64,000 nucleotides of DNA from Ascarosepion bandense (taxonomy: Eukaryota; Mollusca; Cephalopoda; Sepiida; Sepiidae): contig JBBBDQ010001186.1 of assembly GCA_037127315.1 (NCBI GenBank), forward strand, positions 3,616,501 to 3,680,500, read 5' to 3'. The notes beneath the pieces are model-generated. The model was not told where the DNA came from. It saw nothing but the letters and a program-made list of their open reading frames with translations, and did no database searches. A program made the translations under genes and the position numbers. Positions 42,530 through 52,939 of this stretch are shown here, piece after piece. How positions within the stretch are numbered: the stretch's first letter is position 1; every line of letters starts with the position of its first letter.

Positions 42530-43160
42530 CTCGCAGCCCTGCAGTTCGTCTTAGTGTTCTCAATAGGCTCCAAAGGAGAATCTGTAATGTGATTGATCCC
42601 GACCTGGCAGCTCGACTCCAGCCACTTTCTTATCGGCGAGATGTGGCGTCCCTTTGTCTCTGCTATAAATATTTTCATGGCTTCTGCTCTGCCGAACTTA
42701 GGTCACTGGTGCCCCCTCCACAAGAATTTACTCGGGCAACCAGACTGGCAACAAGGTCTCACACTTTTATAGTCAGATCAACCACATACAGGCGACAATT
42801 CTACTTCATCAGCTTATTTTCTTGCACTTCCCGTCTGTGAAACTCCCTTCCATATAATTGCTTTCCTGACGCCTACAACCTCCAGAAATTTAAATGCAAT
42901 GTCAATTCCCATCTCTTATCCACTTAATTCCAGCACTTTCCACATCACCCCGTATATCTTGTTCTTTTCCTTTCTCTCTACCTTTGCAACTGTCTTCACT
43001 CCTGTGTTCACATCCTTCTCTTGCCCTTTCTCTTTCATTCCCTGTAGCTGGTTCGTCTTTGTCTTCACTCTCCCCCTATCTAAAACTTTAACACTCTTAT
43101 GTAGCCCCCTGGTCATCAGTGGCGGTACCGCATTGCTTGGGATGAAATGATTTTTTTAAA
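42530..43160 (+). mobile_element. LINE family A, 3' part
   Basis: DPDLAARLQPLSYRRDVASL, CYKYFHGFCSAELRSLVPP, FTRATRLATRSHTF, then a frameshift, 3' UTR and terminus GTAGCCCCCTGGTCATCAGT and poly(A/T). Confidence 0.8.
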
Positions 43161-43459
43161 AAATTCCCCAGCACCTCAGTGATTATCTTCTTAATTTCCT
43201 CTAAGAATGTAGAAACAAGAGGGATATAGACCTATCCTTTTATATAGCCTCATAGAAAAGAATCACAAGATGTCAAGTCAGATGAATATGATAGCCATTT
43301 CAACAAAACATTTGTCATTATCACTGGCATACCCGATTCAACATCCTGGTAGATTCTCATTAAGATAAGTCCACAAGAGTTAACTTATTTTTTACACATC
43401 TTGTTAAAACTTGAGATCATTTGAGCGAGAATTGGCCATGTTATTAGATTACAAAATGT

Positions 43460-43895
43460 TGTCAGTTTTGGAGGCCTCCCTGTCTATTACACTTTCCAAC
43501 AGCCGTAATGTAGCTTCCCTGTATGTTTTCTTAAATACTTTCATGGTAATAGTTCGGGTGAAGTCTTCACTATGGTACCTAGACTTTATGAATTTAAGCG
43601 CAGTCCTAGCAAAGTATCATCGATTCACAGTAGAATTGGCTAAATATAAACAAAGATTCTATTGTAACAGTTTATTCTCTCGCACTTCTCATTTGTGGAA
43701 CTCTATTCTGGCTCCATGCTTTCCAGCCAACTTTGAGCTTCAACAATTTAAACGCAATGTCAATTGTTATTTATTGTCTTTTTTATTACTCTTCTACTGT
43801 TTTCACTCCTTAATGTGTTTTTCTATTCTTTTACACTCAGTAACCCCTTGTGTCTTAGTGGTTACTATCTTAGTTGGAGTAAAATGCTTACAAAA
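43460..43895 (+). mobile_element. Diverged LINE family A copy
   Basis: Within a 193-codon frame, SRNVASLYVFLNTF, HRFTVELAKYKQRFYCNSLF, SRTSHLWNSILAPCFPAN and LQQFKRNVNCYLLSF follow the family-A order but are more diverged. The frame extends past the element, and its length is fortuitous. Confidence 0.7.
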
Positions 43896-44053
43896 TAAAT
43901 TAGTGCATATAAAACACAAACAATTCTATATTTCAATAATTGGTGGAATCGACCTCAGCTTTTGTTTGATTTCAAACTCTTCCTTCTCTTAGATGGATTA
44001 AACAGAGTGGACTTGGTCTTCTTTATTTATGATCGGTAGTCGCAGTCTTAACG

Positions 44054-44690
44054 ATGGAGTACTGCTGCCATTTATGGTCAGGTGCCCCTGCCGTTCTCCT
44101 CAGTGTTCTTGACAAGCTCCAAAGGAGAGTCTGTAATGTGATAGGTACTGATCTGGCGACTCGACTGCGGCCACTTTCCCATCGTCGAAATGTGGCCTCC
44201 CTCTGTCTCTTCTATAAATACTTTCATGGCTTCTGCTCGGATGAGCTTAAGTCACTGATACCTCCTCAACAGGTGTTTACCCGTGCAACCAGACTGGCAA
44301 CTGGGTCCCACCCATTCACAGTCAGGTTAACCAAACGCAGACGACAATTCTACTCCTGCAGCTTCCTCTCTCGCACTTCCCGCCTGTGGAACTCACTCCC
44401 GTATTCTTGCTTTCCTGACGGCTACGACCTCCAGAAATTTAAAAGCAAAGTTAATACTCACCTACTAACCACTGGACTCTAGCTCTCTCTCCTCCCCTGT
44501 ATAATCTTCACTTTCTCTCCGCCCATGTATCTGTCATTGCACCTGCTTTCTCAGCTTTCTATTGTTCCTTTCTAACTAGCTTGTACTCCTCACTCTTTTC
44601 TAATTAATCTTTCTACATTTATGTAACCCCCTGCACATCAATGGCGTTTCTGCCTTGCTCGGGGTTAAATGATTAAAAAAAATATATATA
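44054..44690 (+). mobile_element. LINE family A, near-intact ORF 3' end
   Basis: 142-codon frame: MEYCCHLWSGAPAVLLSVLD, LQRRVCNVIGTDLATRLRPL, VASLCLFYKYFHGFCSDELK, RTSRLWNSLPYSCFPDGYD to NTHLLTTGL, stop, full 3' UTR and terminus. Nearly identical to parts of 53873-54935, so comparatively young. Confidence 0.85.
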
Positions 44691-44773
44691 TAAGTTACAC
44701 GGGTGTCTTTACGTTTATAGCAGAACTAGAAGGAAAACTCCAGGATCTCCTCGATATGTTAAGAACGGAAGTC

Positions 44774-44912
44774 AGTCAGTTAAGTGCCATGCATTATACA
44801 TGCTAAGACAACATGACTGACTCGGCAGGAAATTTCCTGCACTATTACTTTCCGTGGTAGGCTGGTTGCCAACCAAGGCTATAGAACCCACTCGGTCCCG
44901 TTAATTAGAAGC
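44774..44912 (-). mobile_element. SINE body fragment
   Basis: AGTCAGTTAAGTGCCATG to the GGTTGCCAACCAAGGCTATA segment. Head missing. A short RTE-like scrap (AELEGKLQDLLDMLRTEV) precedes it at ~44720. Confidence 0.7.
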
Positions 44913-45170
44913 TTGATGCCGTATCATATTATAGACGAGACAAACGGAAAGGAACGTTTCTTATTGATTGGGGCGCTGATAAATTGCTACAGATTGGCTC
45001 CATTAATGCTTACAGCATATCATGGTTAAATTAACGCAAATCAAAAGGTCAGGCGTCGTTTGCTGCGCAGATCGCCAATGGCGAGGTCAGGCGGGTGTGA
45101 TGCTGAATGACACGAGCAATGGATCCAACATTAACATTGCTGATCACACCGACGTATCTTTGTGATGCAT

Positions 45171-45479
45171 CAATCAGTTAATGGTCATAGGGGATACACG
45201 CGCTTGGGCGATCATGTCTTTTTCGAGGCATGACTGACTGGGTAAAAAAATTTTGCCGCATTAGGTTGCCACTACAATCTGCGGTAGTCTGGTAGCCAAC
45301 CAAAGCCATAGAACTCAATTTGTCCCGCTATTTAACCCATAGCTGGTGGGAGAAGAGACGGATTAGTAACTTTCCCAAGGTTAATTTTGCATAAGTGAAT
45401 GCAACGAATTAAATTGGAATTTGAAATCGGCTCTCCGATTTCTTGTTCCAAGCCGATATTCACTGCACCAGAACGCACA
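45171..45479 (-). mobile_element. Full-length tRNA-derived SINE
   Basis: Minus strand: head near 45479-45415 (GTGCGTTCTGGTGCAGTGAA and a damaged B-box region), full body, end at the CAGTTAATGGTCATA segment. Confidence 0.8.
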
Positions 45480-45524
45480 TGAGTGAGAAAAAAGACAAAC
45501 CATATTTTGCAAAAAAGAATTTTT

Positions 45525-45840
45525 TTTTTAATCGTATCACACCGAGCAAGGCGGTAATGCCACTGATGTGCAGGGGGCTACGTAATAGTGAAAAGATTGG
45601 AAAAGAGAAAGCCGGAAACCATATCCTAAACAGGGAACAAGGGATGAGCCTCTTAACCTGTTCAATAGACATGGGTGGAGTGTGAACCGGGCGATAGATA
45701 GATCTATCTACTCCAATTGAAAAAAAAACAAGAAAACAAAGTGAGAAGATTGGGAAAGAGAAAGCCGGAAACCACATCCTAAACATGGAACAAGGGATGA
45801 GCCTCTTAACCTGTTCAATAGACATGGGTGGAGTGTGATG
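45525..45840 (-). mobile_element. LINE-tailed element with ~100-bp tandem 3' units
   Basis: Minus strand ends in the family-A terminus plus poly(A). Its UTR instead carries two tandem ~100-bp units (CAGGTTAAGAGGCTCATCCC, GTTTCCGGCTTTCTC). Same structure at 51175-51470, so a distinct subfamily sharing only the last ~60 bp. Confidence 0.65.
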
Positions 45841-45859
45841 CTGGTCATTAGCTAGAAAA

Positions 45860-46450
45860 AAAAGCTGAACTACAAATTGAAGCCGTTAAACTCAAACGAG
45901 TACAGAAGTTTGTTTATTTTGGAAGAGTTTTAACAGGGAATGGAAAATGCGACACCGGAATGCTAACGTGCATCGGAATAGCAAAAGATGCTTTTTAAAA
46001 TCTAAGCAATGTACGAGGAAACGAAAAACAGCGTATTAAACAACGATTTAATATCAATCCCTCTATGGCACTGAACAATTTCTTCATAGAGGAAGAGAAT
46101 ACTGAAAGCATCTGAAATGTGGTTCTACAGAAGGATAGTGGGGATACCATGGACAGGGCATGGAAATAACGACGAAGTCATAAGAAAAATGGAAGTAGAA
46201 TGGATGATTTTTACGGCGAAGTAGAAATAAACAGCCAATAATTCTGGGACACATTATGAGTAAGAAATACTCGGAGAATTTTAAACTCACGTGATATTTC
46301 GACAGCAGAGTGAACACAGTGAGACAGCGGGTTACCCAGCTGTCGTTCTTAATTGTACGGGAGTAAAAGGGTTGATAAAAAAATCTTACTAAGTGTTAAC
46401 GTTTTTAATGATAGCAACTTGTGGGGAGTTATAATCGCCCACGTCCTGAT
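45860..46450 (+). mobile_element. Heavily decayed RTE-like LINE
   Basis: KRVQKFVYFGRVLTGNGKC, IGIAKDAF, MWFYRRIVGIPWT and RKKYSENF-like pieces appear in changing frames, ending near ATAATCGCCCACGTCCTG. Confidence 0.6.
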
Positions 46451-47104
46451 ACAGCGTGATCTATCCCCCGATTACATTGACACCTTGAGAAAAAAGTTGT
46501 GACTCTAAGTTCGTTCCAACGGAATGCAATGTAGGGATGTTAAACTCCTGTAGATATTTGATAGAAACTCAAACCATAAGAATATATATCGACCAACTAT
46601 ACTCAGACACTGGCTGCTTCCCAGATGACCTCCGAAATTCGATACCGGACCGTGATACATCTGTCATATACACTATCATGGGAGATCGAATTAGCTTGAC
46701 CAGATGAGACGAAAGAAATATTTACAATAACGAATATATGATGTCAGGAAAGATATATTAAACGAAATAATGAAGGAAAGAGAGAAACTTAAAGAAAGAA
46801 ACAAAGAAGAAAGAAACGAAAGAAAAAGAAAGGGTGAAAGTAAAAACAGATGGAAGATACAAAAAAAAGAAAAATAAATAAATAAATGTAAGAGAAAACT
46901 GTAACAAAATCATTCAAAAAAAAGAAAGAAAAACAAAAGAAAAGAAGGAAAAATACAGTAAAAGAAAAGAAGAAAGAAAATTAGAAAGAAAGAGAGAGAA
47001 AGATTAGTGAATGAAAGAAATAACAAATGAAAGAAAGTAAGAAAGAAATGTAAGAGAAAATATAAAAATAAAATCATTCATAAAGTAAGAGGAACTTATA
47101 GAAA
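46451..47104. repeat. GAAA-rich low-complexity DNA
   Basis: 46720-47100 is dominated by AAAG/GAAA words. The rest is unremarkable. Confidence 0.7.
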
Positions 47105-47650
47105 AACGACGGAAAATGAAAGAAAGAATGTGATCGATACCGACTTAGCAGACCGGCTGCAGTCTCTCTCTCACCGGCGCGACAAGGCTTCCCTGTGTCT
47201 CTTCTATAAATACTTTCACGGCTTCTGCTCCGATAAACTTAGATCACTGGTGCCCCCTAGGTTCGAATTTGCACGAGATACTAGATTAGCAACTAGATCC
47301 CACACTTTTACAGTGAAATCGATAAAATGCAACCGTAACTTCTACTCCAACAGTTTCATTTCTCGCACTTCCTGACTGTGGAATTCCCTTCCACAAGACT
47401 GCTTCCCCGACGGCTACAATCTCCAGGAGTTTAAATGTAAGGTCAATAGATACCTCCTAACAAACTAACCCGCTTCCATTCTTTCAAACACTCTTCCCAT
47501 CCACCCAACTATTTATCACCCCCCTTCTGACATTTCTTATATCTAACCGCTCTTTCTATTTATCTTCCCCCGTGTATCCCCAAGCTCAATAGTGGCAGTG
47601 GAATGCCTTGCTTGGGGTGAAATGATTAAAAAAAAAAGAAAGAAAGAAAG
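47105..47650 (+). mobile_element. LINE family A, 3' part
   Basis: IDTDLADRLQSLSHRRDKAS, FYKYFHGFCSDKLRSLVPP, KSIKCNRNFYSNSFISRTS, stop, 3' UTR, terminus and poly(A) running into (GAAA)n. Confidence 0.8.
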
Positions 47651-48440
47651 AAATAAAACGTCAAAATGAACTCGTTCAGAAAATTCTGGCGTAAAAAACA
47701 TTTCTGAAACATGAAATGAAAATTTTGTGAAAAAACCCTTTGATGTATGACGATAGTTCCGAAGCGAGTTTAATAAAACTATGAGATGACTTCGACTTTC
47801 ATGTGCAGTGGTTGCAATACATTCTTGAACGCAAGTAAGATAAGTTCGATTCTTAGTGACTACTTCGTATTTATTTTTCGAAGAAAAAAAAGCTAAAATT
47901 TGTAAATAGAAAGATTGCCTAAAAAACAAACGAAAACGAATGAAACCGGGACCTTGCAATCTGATTCAATGTTTTTGGTGAGGTTAAGTCATAAAAAAAC
48001 ATGGATGCAGGAGTTTCTATTTGAATAGCTTTTTTTTTTCTTTTTTTTTTTTTGTAAGACGATATTTGTTGCGTAGATGTGAATGTTTTCGTTTGCATTT
48101 TTCGAGATCAATGCAAACGAGAACAAAATTTTTAAGTGGCAGACGATAACGAACCAAAACACATGAAGATAAATGGCTCTAAATAAATAAATAAATAAAA
48201 CACCACTATTCATGCACACGTGTTTGGGCATGTGCTTCTGTCGAGGCGCAAATGAATGAGACAGCTTTTTCAATATTTGCCGCGGTGATAAAACCGTAGA
48301 GGGATTTAATAAAGAAATATTCTCAAGTGCGCAGACCGTTGGACGAAATACAAACAGTTTAACATAAAAACGGGTGTCTCCTTTAAATTATCCTATAAAA
48401 ATGATGTTTGAGTAATAAAAATCTCGGATTAAATAAAAGT
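47651..48440. other. No supported feature
   Basis: AT-rich unique-looking DNA with poly(T) near 48032. Confidence 0.45.
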
Positions 48441-48473
<33 letters not shown>

Positions 48474-48524
48474 CATAGTGATGATCCACGTATACTGTCA
48501 TAATATGTATCGGAAAAACTACTA

Positions 48525-48741
48525 AAAAGTTGTAAGTTCAAAAATGTATTTTTGACAGTATTTATTTATTTCTATTATTATATTTGATATTTGAGGGACG
48601 AACGTTCATCGCGAAAACGTTTCTAATTTAAATTTTAAAATCATTTGTTTCTGATGAAAGGCCGAGGACGGTCTGAAATATCAAATATAATAATAGAAAT
48701 AAATAAATACTGTCAAAAAAATACATTTTTAAATTTACAAC

Positions 48742-48745
<4 letters not shown>
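48525..48745. repeat. ~70-bp inverted repeat around a hammerhead
   Basis: Left arm 48525-48592 is the near-complement of 48676-48745 (GACAGTATTTATTTATTTCT and complement). The unit lies between TA tracts. The right arm contains the ribozyme 3' strand. Confidence 0.75.
48646..48687 (+). ncRNA. Hammerhead-like ribozyme
   Basis: Helix I TGTTT (48646-48650) with AAATA (48683-48687), CTGATGA (48651-48657), one extra A, helix II AGGCCG-AGGA-CGGTCT (six pairs, one G-U), GAAA (48675-48678), palindromic helix III ATAT, C17 at 48682. Confidence 0.6.
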
Positions 48746-48801
<56 letters not shown>

Positions 48802-48814
48802 AAATTGTCAAAGA

Positions 48815-48846
<32 letters not shown>

Positions 48847-48857
48847 AAATAGTCAAA

Positions 48858-48897
<40 letters not shown>

Positions 48898-49045
48898 AAA
48901 TAGTCAAAGAATATATATATATATATATATATAGATATATATATATATATATAAAACAAAATATTCAAAGAATATATATATATATATATATAAAACAAAA
49001 TAATCAAAGAATATATATATATATATATAAAACAAAATAGTCAAA

Positions 49046-49080
<35 letters not shown>

Positions 49081-49092
49081 CAAAATAGTCAA

Positions 49093-49132
<40 letters not shown>

Positions 49133-49143
49133 AAATAGTCAAA

Positions 49144-49187
<44 letters not shown>

Positions 49188-49198
49188 AAATAGTCAAA

Positions 49199-49236
<38 letters not shown>

Positions 49237-49247
49237 AAATAGTCAAA

Positions 49248-49287
<40 letters not shown>

Positions 49288-49300
49288 AAATAATCAAAGA
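48746..49300. repeat. Punctuated (TA)n array
   Basis: About eleven TA tracts of varying length, each separated by the 20-mer AAAACAAAATAGTCAAAGAA with rare variants. The I/Y-rich frames across it are not genes. Confidence 0.9.
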
Positions 49301-49420
49301 ACAAGTCGATTAAAACCCACCGTTTAAGCGTTTACGTATTATTGTAATGTTCTGAAACATGAAAATTTTTGTGTACTGAAATTATAATTTTAAAAACCAT
49401 TCTAATAACAATATATATAG

Positions 49421-49550
49421 TCACCCGCAGACAGATCTGTTTCGCTGTATCACAGCTCATCAGTACGGTTAGACATACGATTACTTTTTACCCAGGATTG
49501 AAACCTGACCGAATTGGCGTCAGTCGGCGATTCTGCTTCTGAGCTATGGG
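49421..49550 (-). mobile_element. tRNA-headed SINE with intact hammerhead tail
   Basis: Minus strand, 5' to 3': tRNA-like head starting CCCATAGCTCAGAAGCAG (A box 49546-49533), B-box-like GGTTTCAATCC (49505-49495) 41 nt later, ~25 nt spacer, hammerhead (49468-49425), GTGAC, then (TA)n at 49420-49411. Further upstream, 49660-49551 matches the arms of 11808-12111, so the complete unit may be ~240 bp. It probably depends on PLE or other RT in trans. Confidence 0.8.
49425..49468 (-). ncRNA. Hammerhead ribozyme, all core positions intact
   Basis: Minus strand: helix I CCGTA (49468-49464) with TGCGG (49429-49425; one G-U), CTGATGA (49463-49457), helix II GCTGT-GAT-ACAGC (49456-49444) with canonical G10.1-C11.1, GAAA (49443-49440), perfectly self-complementary helix III ACAGATCTGT (49440-49431), C17 at 49430. 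Predicted cleavage is after C17. Confidence 0.82.
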
Positions 49551-49639
49551 TAGAAGGAGGCAGACTTTTAGCATGTGATATATCATATATACACACGCCA
49601 ACAGCTGAGAGTGTTCTAATTACTAATTCTCTCGTTGGA

Positions 49640-49812
49640 ATAGCCCTTACTTCTGCTTTTAATATATATATGCTGGGTAGCACACATTTTCGTCATAAAA
49701 ATTGATCGTGAAATAATCAGGCCGGTAGATATAAATATAAAATACTGTTTAATTAAAAACAGAATATCTACTTAAATACGAGTATCGGTAAAAATAATGT
49801 TCAAAATAATTC

Positions 49813-49854
<42 letters not shown>

Positions 49855-49890
49855 GCAGAAGTAAGAGTTGTTCTAACGATAGAAATTGGT
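49640..49890. repeat. Inverted repeat ending in (TA)n on both sides
   Basis: CTTACTTCTGCTTTTAATAT (~49648) and its complement at ~49842-49875 face each other. The latter follows a TA run. Confidence 0.6.
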
Positions 49891-50204
49891 ATACAAAACA
49901 AATACGAGAAGCCGGCCGTGAATGTTTTGTTTAAAGTGTAGATTTACTGTTGTTATTATCATTAATATAACTTGCTTTTCATATGTTATGTTAAGTGTCT
50001 ATAATGGTATTTGTGTCGCTTTCTTCTAGATATGCTAGTGTGAGTGATGCGTATTTCCGTGCCATTTTTTGTCTCCATCTCGGTACCTGTTGTTTGAATA
50101 TAATTTTAGTTGTTAAATAAGAATGAATTGCTATTTAAAATTAGTTCTATACTTTGTATAATAAATTCTTTTGTGAAGCGTGTGGGAACTATTTCTCGGT
50201 GTTT

Positions 50205-50500
50205 CTCAGTCCCAAATGTAATGGCCTGTTTACCAATTTCATTGTTGCTGTTCAGGTAGTTCACATCAAATGTTACTATGAGTGTATCTGTGTCTACTTT
50301 TTGTGGTTTGAATCTTCGGAAAAGTATGCCGTCTCTAAAGTAGATTTTTATTTTTTGGTTGTCATATTTTATCTATTAAGTTGTTCAGTCTGTTTGTTGG
50401 GCAGGCTGACCAGGCCACAATTGGTCTGAATTTGAACATATTCCGATTTTTGTTCCTGGATAGCTACTTTAATTATGCTTGATTTTGTGTATATTTGGGT
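50205..50500 (-). mobile_element. Penelope-like element, RT-region fragment
   Basis: Parallels 52430-52800 in sequence (AATGGCCTGTTTACC, CTGTTCAGG.AGTTCACATC, GATTTTTGTTCCTGGATAG), which encodes PLE RT motifs on the minus strand. Frames are broken. Confidence 0.6.
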
Positions 50501-50504
50501 GTCC

Positions 50505-51095
50505 TGTCGGAAATTTACAGATGTAACGGGTCTCCTGATTGGCTGATTTAACCCGAACCTCGTTTTGAACTTTAGGCGGGCTTTACCAGAGGTTTTATGT
50601 TTTTTTTCTGATGGTTTTGTTCTCTCCTTTTTTCAGCTAGCACGAACAGTATCGGACGTATTGTGCCGCTCCGGATTTTTGTTGCAGCAGGGCCTAAATT
50701 GGCGCCCACTTGTCTCGCTATATCGAGACCATCTTACCAATTCTTTGTAATCTTTTAGGCTAATGCCTCAACTTTGTAACAGAGAAAATCTCTTGTTACC
50801 CTTCTTACCTTAAAAAGGATACCCTATGGGCAAAGACTTGCCTTCCTAGAGAAAAATTCTCTAAGCACTATCATCTTATACCAAGATAAGAAACTGTGAA
50901 AGAAGCTGACCCAGAAGAAAGTTCCTGTACGTCGCGGATCGCAGTTCCTTGTGTCTTTTTCATCCCACTCCTAGACGGAGGATACTATACCAAGCTAAGC
51001 AGAGAAAAGAGACTATACCAAGCTACACTGTAGCAGCAAAATTCAGCATATTTTTGCAAGACAAATAAATTGTTTTTTCTATACCAGGTATGTCT
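50505..51095 (+). other. Unclassified segment with splice-like ends
   Basis: CCTTTTTTCAG at ~50636 resembles an acceptor and ACCAG|GTATGT at ~51089 a donor, but the ~450 bp between has no long frame. It holds a short direct repeat ACTATACCAAGCTA. Could be a TE leader or a non-coding exon. Confidence 0.25.
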
Positions 51096-51174
51096 TGTTA
51101 TGTTTGATAATTTCCTTTCACTGCTTAAGCGCTAAGCTATGTGAATATATTTCTCACAGTCCGAAAAAAAACTT

Positions 51175-51470
51175 TTTTTAAAAATCATATCACCCCGAGC
51201 AAGGCGGTAACGCCACTGATGTGCAGAGGGCTACATAGGTGTGAAAAAATTGGAAAAGAGAAAACCAGAAACCGCATCCTAAACAAGAAACAAGGGATGA
51301 GCTGCTTCACCTGTTCAATAGACGTGGGTGGAGTGTAAACCGGGCGATAGTTTAGTCTGTCTACTCCAACTGAAAAAAAAAGTGAGAAGAGAAAACCAGA
51401 AACCTCATCCTAAACAGGAAACAAGGGATCAGCCTCTTCACCTGTTCAATAGACGTGGCTTGAAGCTTTA
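51175..51470 (-). mobile_element. LINE-tailed element with tandem 3' units, copy 2
   Basis: Same structure as 45525-45840: shared terminus and poly(A) at one end, two tandem ~100-bp units. Confidence 0.65.
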
Positions 51471-51715
51471 ATTGAAAGGTAAGAGATTAAATTTAGTAAT
51501 TCCAGAAAGCAAAATACTCTGATGTACTTCAAACCGAAATTATATTGATTAGAATCGAATATTTTTCTGATTTTAAAAAGATCAGAATTTTTCAGACATT
51601 TTACAATTGACACATTTTGTAAACAGAAGCCAACTGTCAGTTTTCAAATATCTTGCAAAAATAAAATATACCTTGCTGACACATCATGTTATTCAAATTA
51701 GCAAGTTTAAACTTA
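51468..51715. repeat. AT-rich interspersed repeat R3, copy 3
   Basis: Third copy of the 7446-7704 family in the same orientation. Confidence 0.6.
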
Positions 51716-51821
51716 CCTTAGTCTGATTTGAAACAAATGTTACTTGCTTACTACCTGAGATGTACTATAAAAGCATTTCTTATGGTAGCCTTGTTATGTT
51801 ATCAGAGGCAATAATTGACAC

Positions 51822-52152
51822 GAGTCAAATGGCTAAGAGATGGGTATTGACTTTGCATTTAAATTCCTGGAGGTTGTAGGTGTCAGGAAATCAAGAATAT
51901 GGAAGAGAGTTCCACAGGCGGGAAGTGCAAGAAAAGAAGCTGCTGGAGTAGAATTTTCCTCTGTATTTGGTTGATCTAACTCTAAATTGGTGGGACCTTG
52001 TTGCCAGTCTGGTTGCACGAGTAAACTTGTGGCAGGGGCACCAGTAACTTAAGTTCGTCAGAGCAGAAGCCATGAAATATTTATAGAACAGAGGGAAGCC
52101 ACATCCTGTCAGTGAGAATGTGGCTGGAGTCGAGCTGCCAAGTCGGTACTGG
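51822..52152 (-). mobile_element. LINE family A ORF fragment without 3' end
   Basis: KFTRATRLATRSHQFRVRST, FYSSSFFSCTSRLWNSLPYS and adjoining blocks on the minus strand with a frameshift. 3' UTR missing. Confidence 0.75.
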
Positions 52153-52225
52153 TTTTTGAAATAAAATCTGTAAGAAAATATTTTTCTTTTTTCATTAGTA
52201 TTCAACTGTGTGTAAGGCAGATTTT

Positions 52226-52800
52226 TTTTTTTTTGATGCGATGTTTTCTTCTATATTATGGCTGATTAGTCTGTAGTTATTTTCGTCTCCTAACATATCT
52301 TGGATATTTGTTTTGCAGTAAGTTTTATCTGTAATGACTGCAGCACTGCCTTTGTCTGCTTCTTTTATTATGATGTCATTGTTCTCACGGATGTTTTCTA
52401 ATGCTAGTTTTCGTTTGTGTTTGAGATTGTAATGGCCTGTTTACCTAGTTCATGCGATATGTTGCTGTTCAGGCTGTTCACGTCAAAAGTTACTATGAAT
52501 GTATCTGGGTTTACTTTTTGTGGCATGAAGCTTGGGAAATGTATGCTGTCGCTAATGTAGCTTTTTATTTTTGTGGTGTATAGTTGTAATGTTTTATCTA
52601 TTAAGATAATTATAATTATTTTATCTCAGTCTGCATGTTGGGTAGGCTGGCCCTGCTAAAATTGGTCTGAATTTAAGATCACTTGGGTTTGGGATGTAAA
52701 TATATTCCGATTTTTGTTCCTGGATAGATGCTTTAATTGTGTTTGATTTGTGTATATTTGGGGTTCTGTAAAAATTGCTGGTTTTTTAAGCAAAATCAGT
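52226..52800 (-). mobile_element. Penelope-like element RT, order scrambled
   Basis: From 52800 downward the minus strand encodes LKFRPILAGPAYPTCRL, then KSYISDSIHFPSFMPQ and DTFIVTFDVNSLNSNIS (RT palm region). Next, at 52430-52226, it encodes the N-terminal block LALENIRENNDIIIKEADKG that should precede them. The order implies a junction of two tandem copies or a rearrangement. Confidence 0.7.
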
Positions 52801-52939
52801 AAGAAAATATTTTTCTTTTTTCATTAGTATTCTACTGTGTGTAAGGCAGAGTTTTTTTAATTTTTGATGAGATATTTTCATCGATATTATTGCATTTACA
52901 TTATTCGTCCTCATCTTTGTTGCCTTAACAACACGTGGC

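Noticed and set aside
43411..43992. 193-codon frame as an intact gene
   Set aside because: Only the middle follows the LINE family-A protein. Both ends are chance extension.
48713..49197. Several I/Y-rich frames of 64-97 codons
   Set aside because: They translate (TA)n tracts with a short spacer and cannot be taken as proteins.
48746..49300. CRISPR-like repeat-spacer array
   Set aside because: The 'spacers' are simple TA runs, the setting is eukaryotic, and there are no cas genes.
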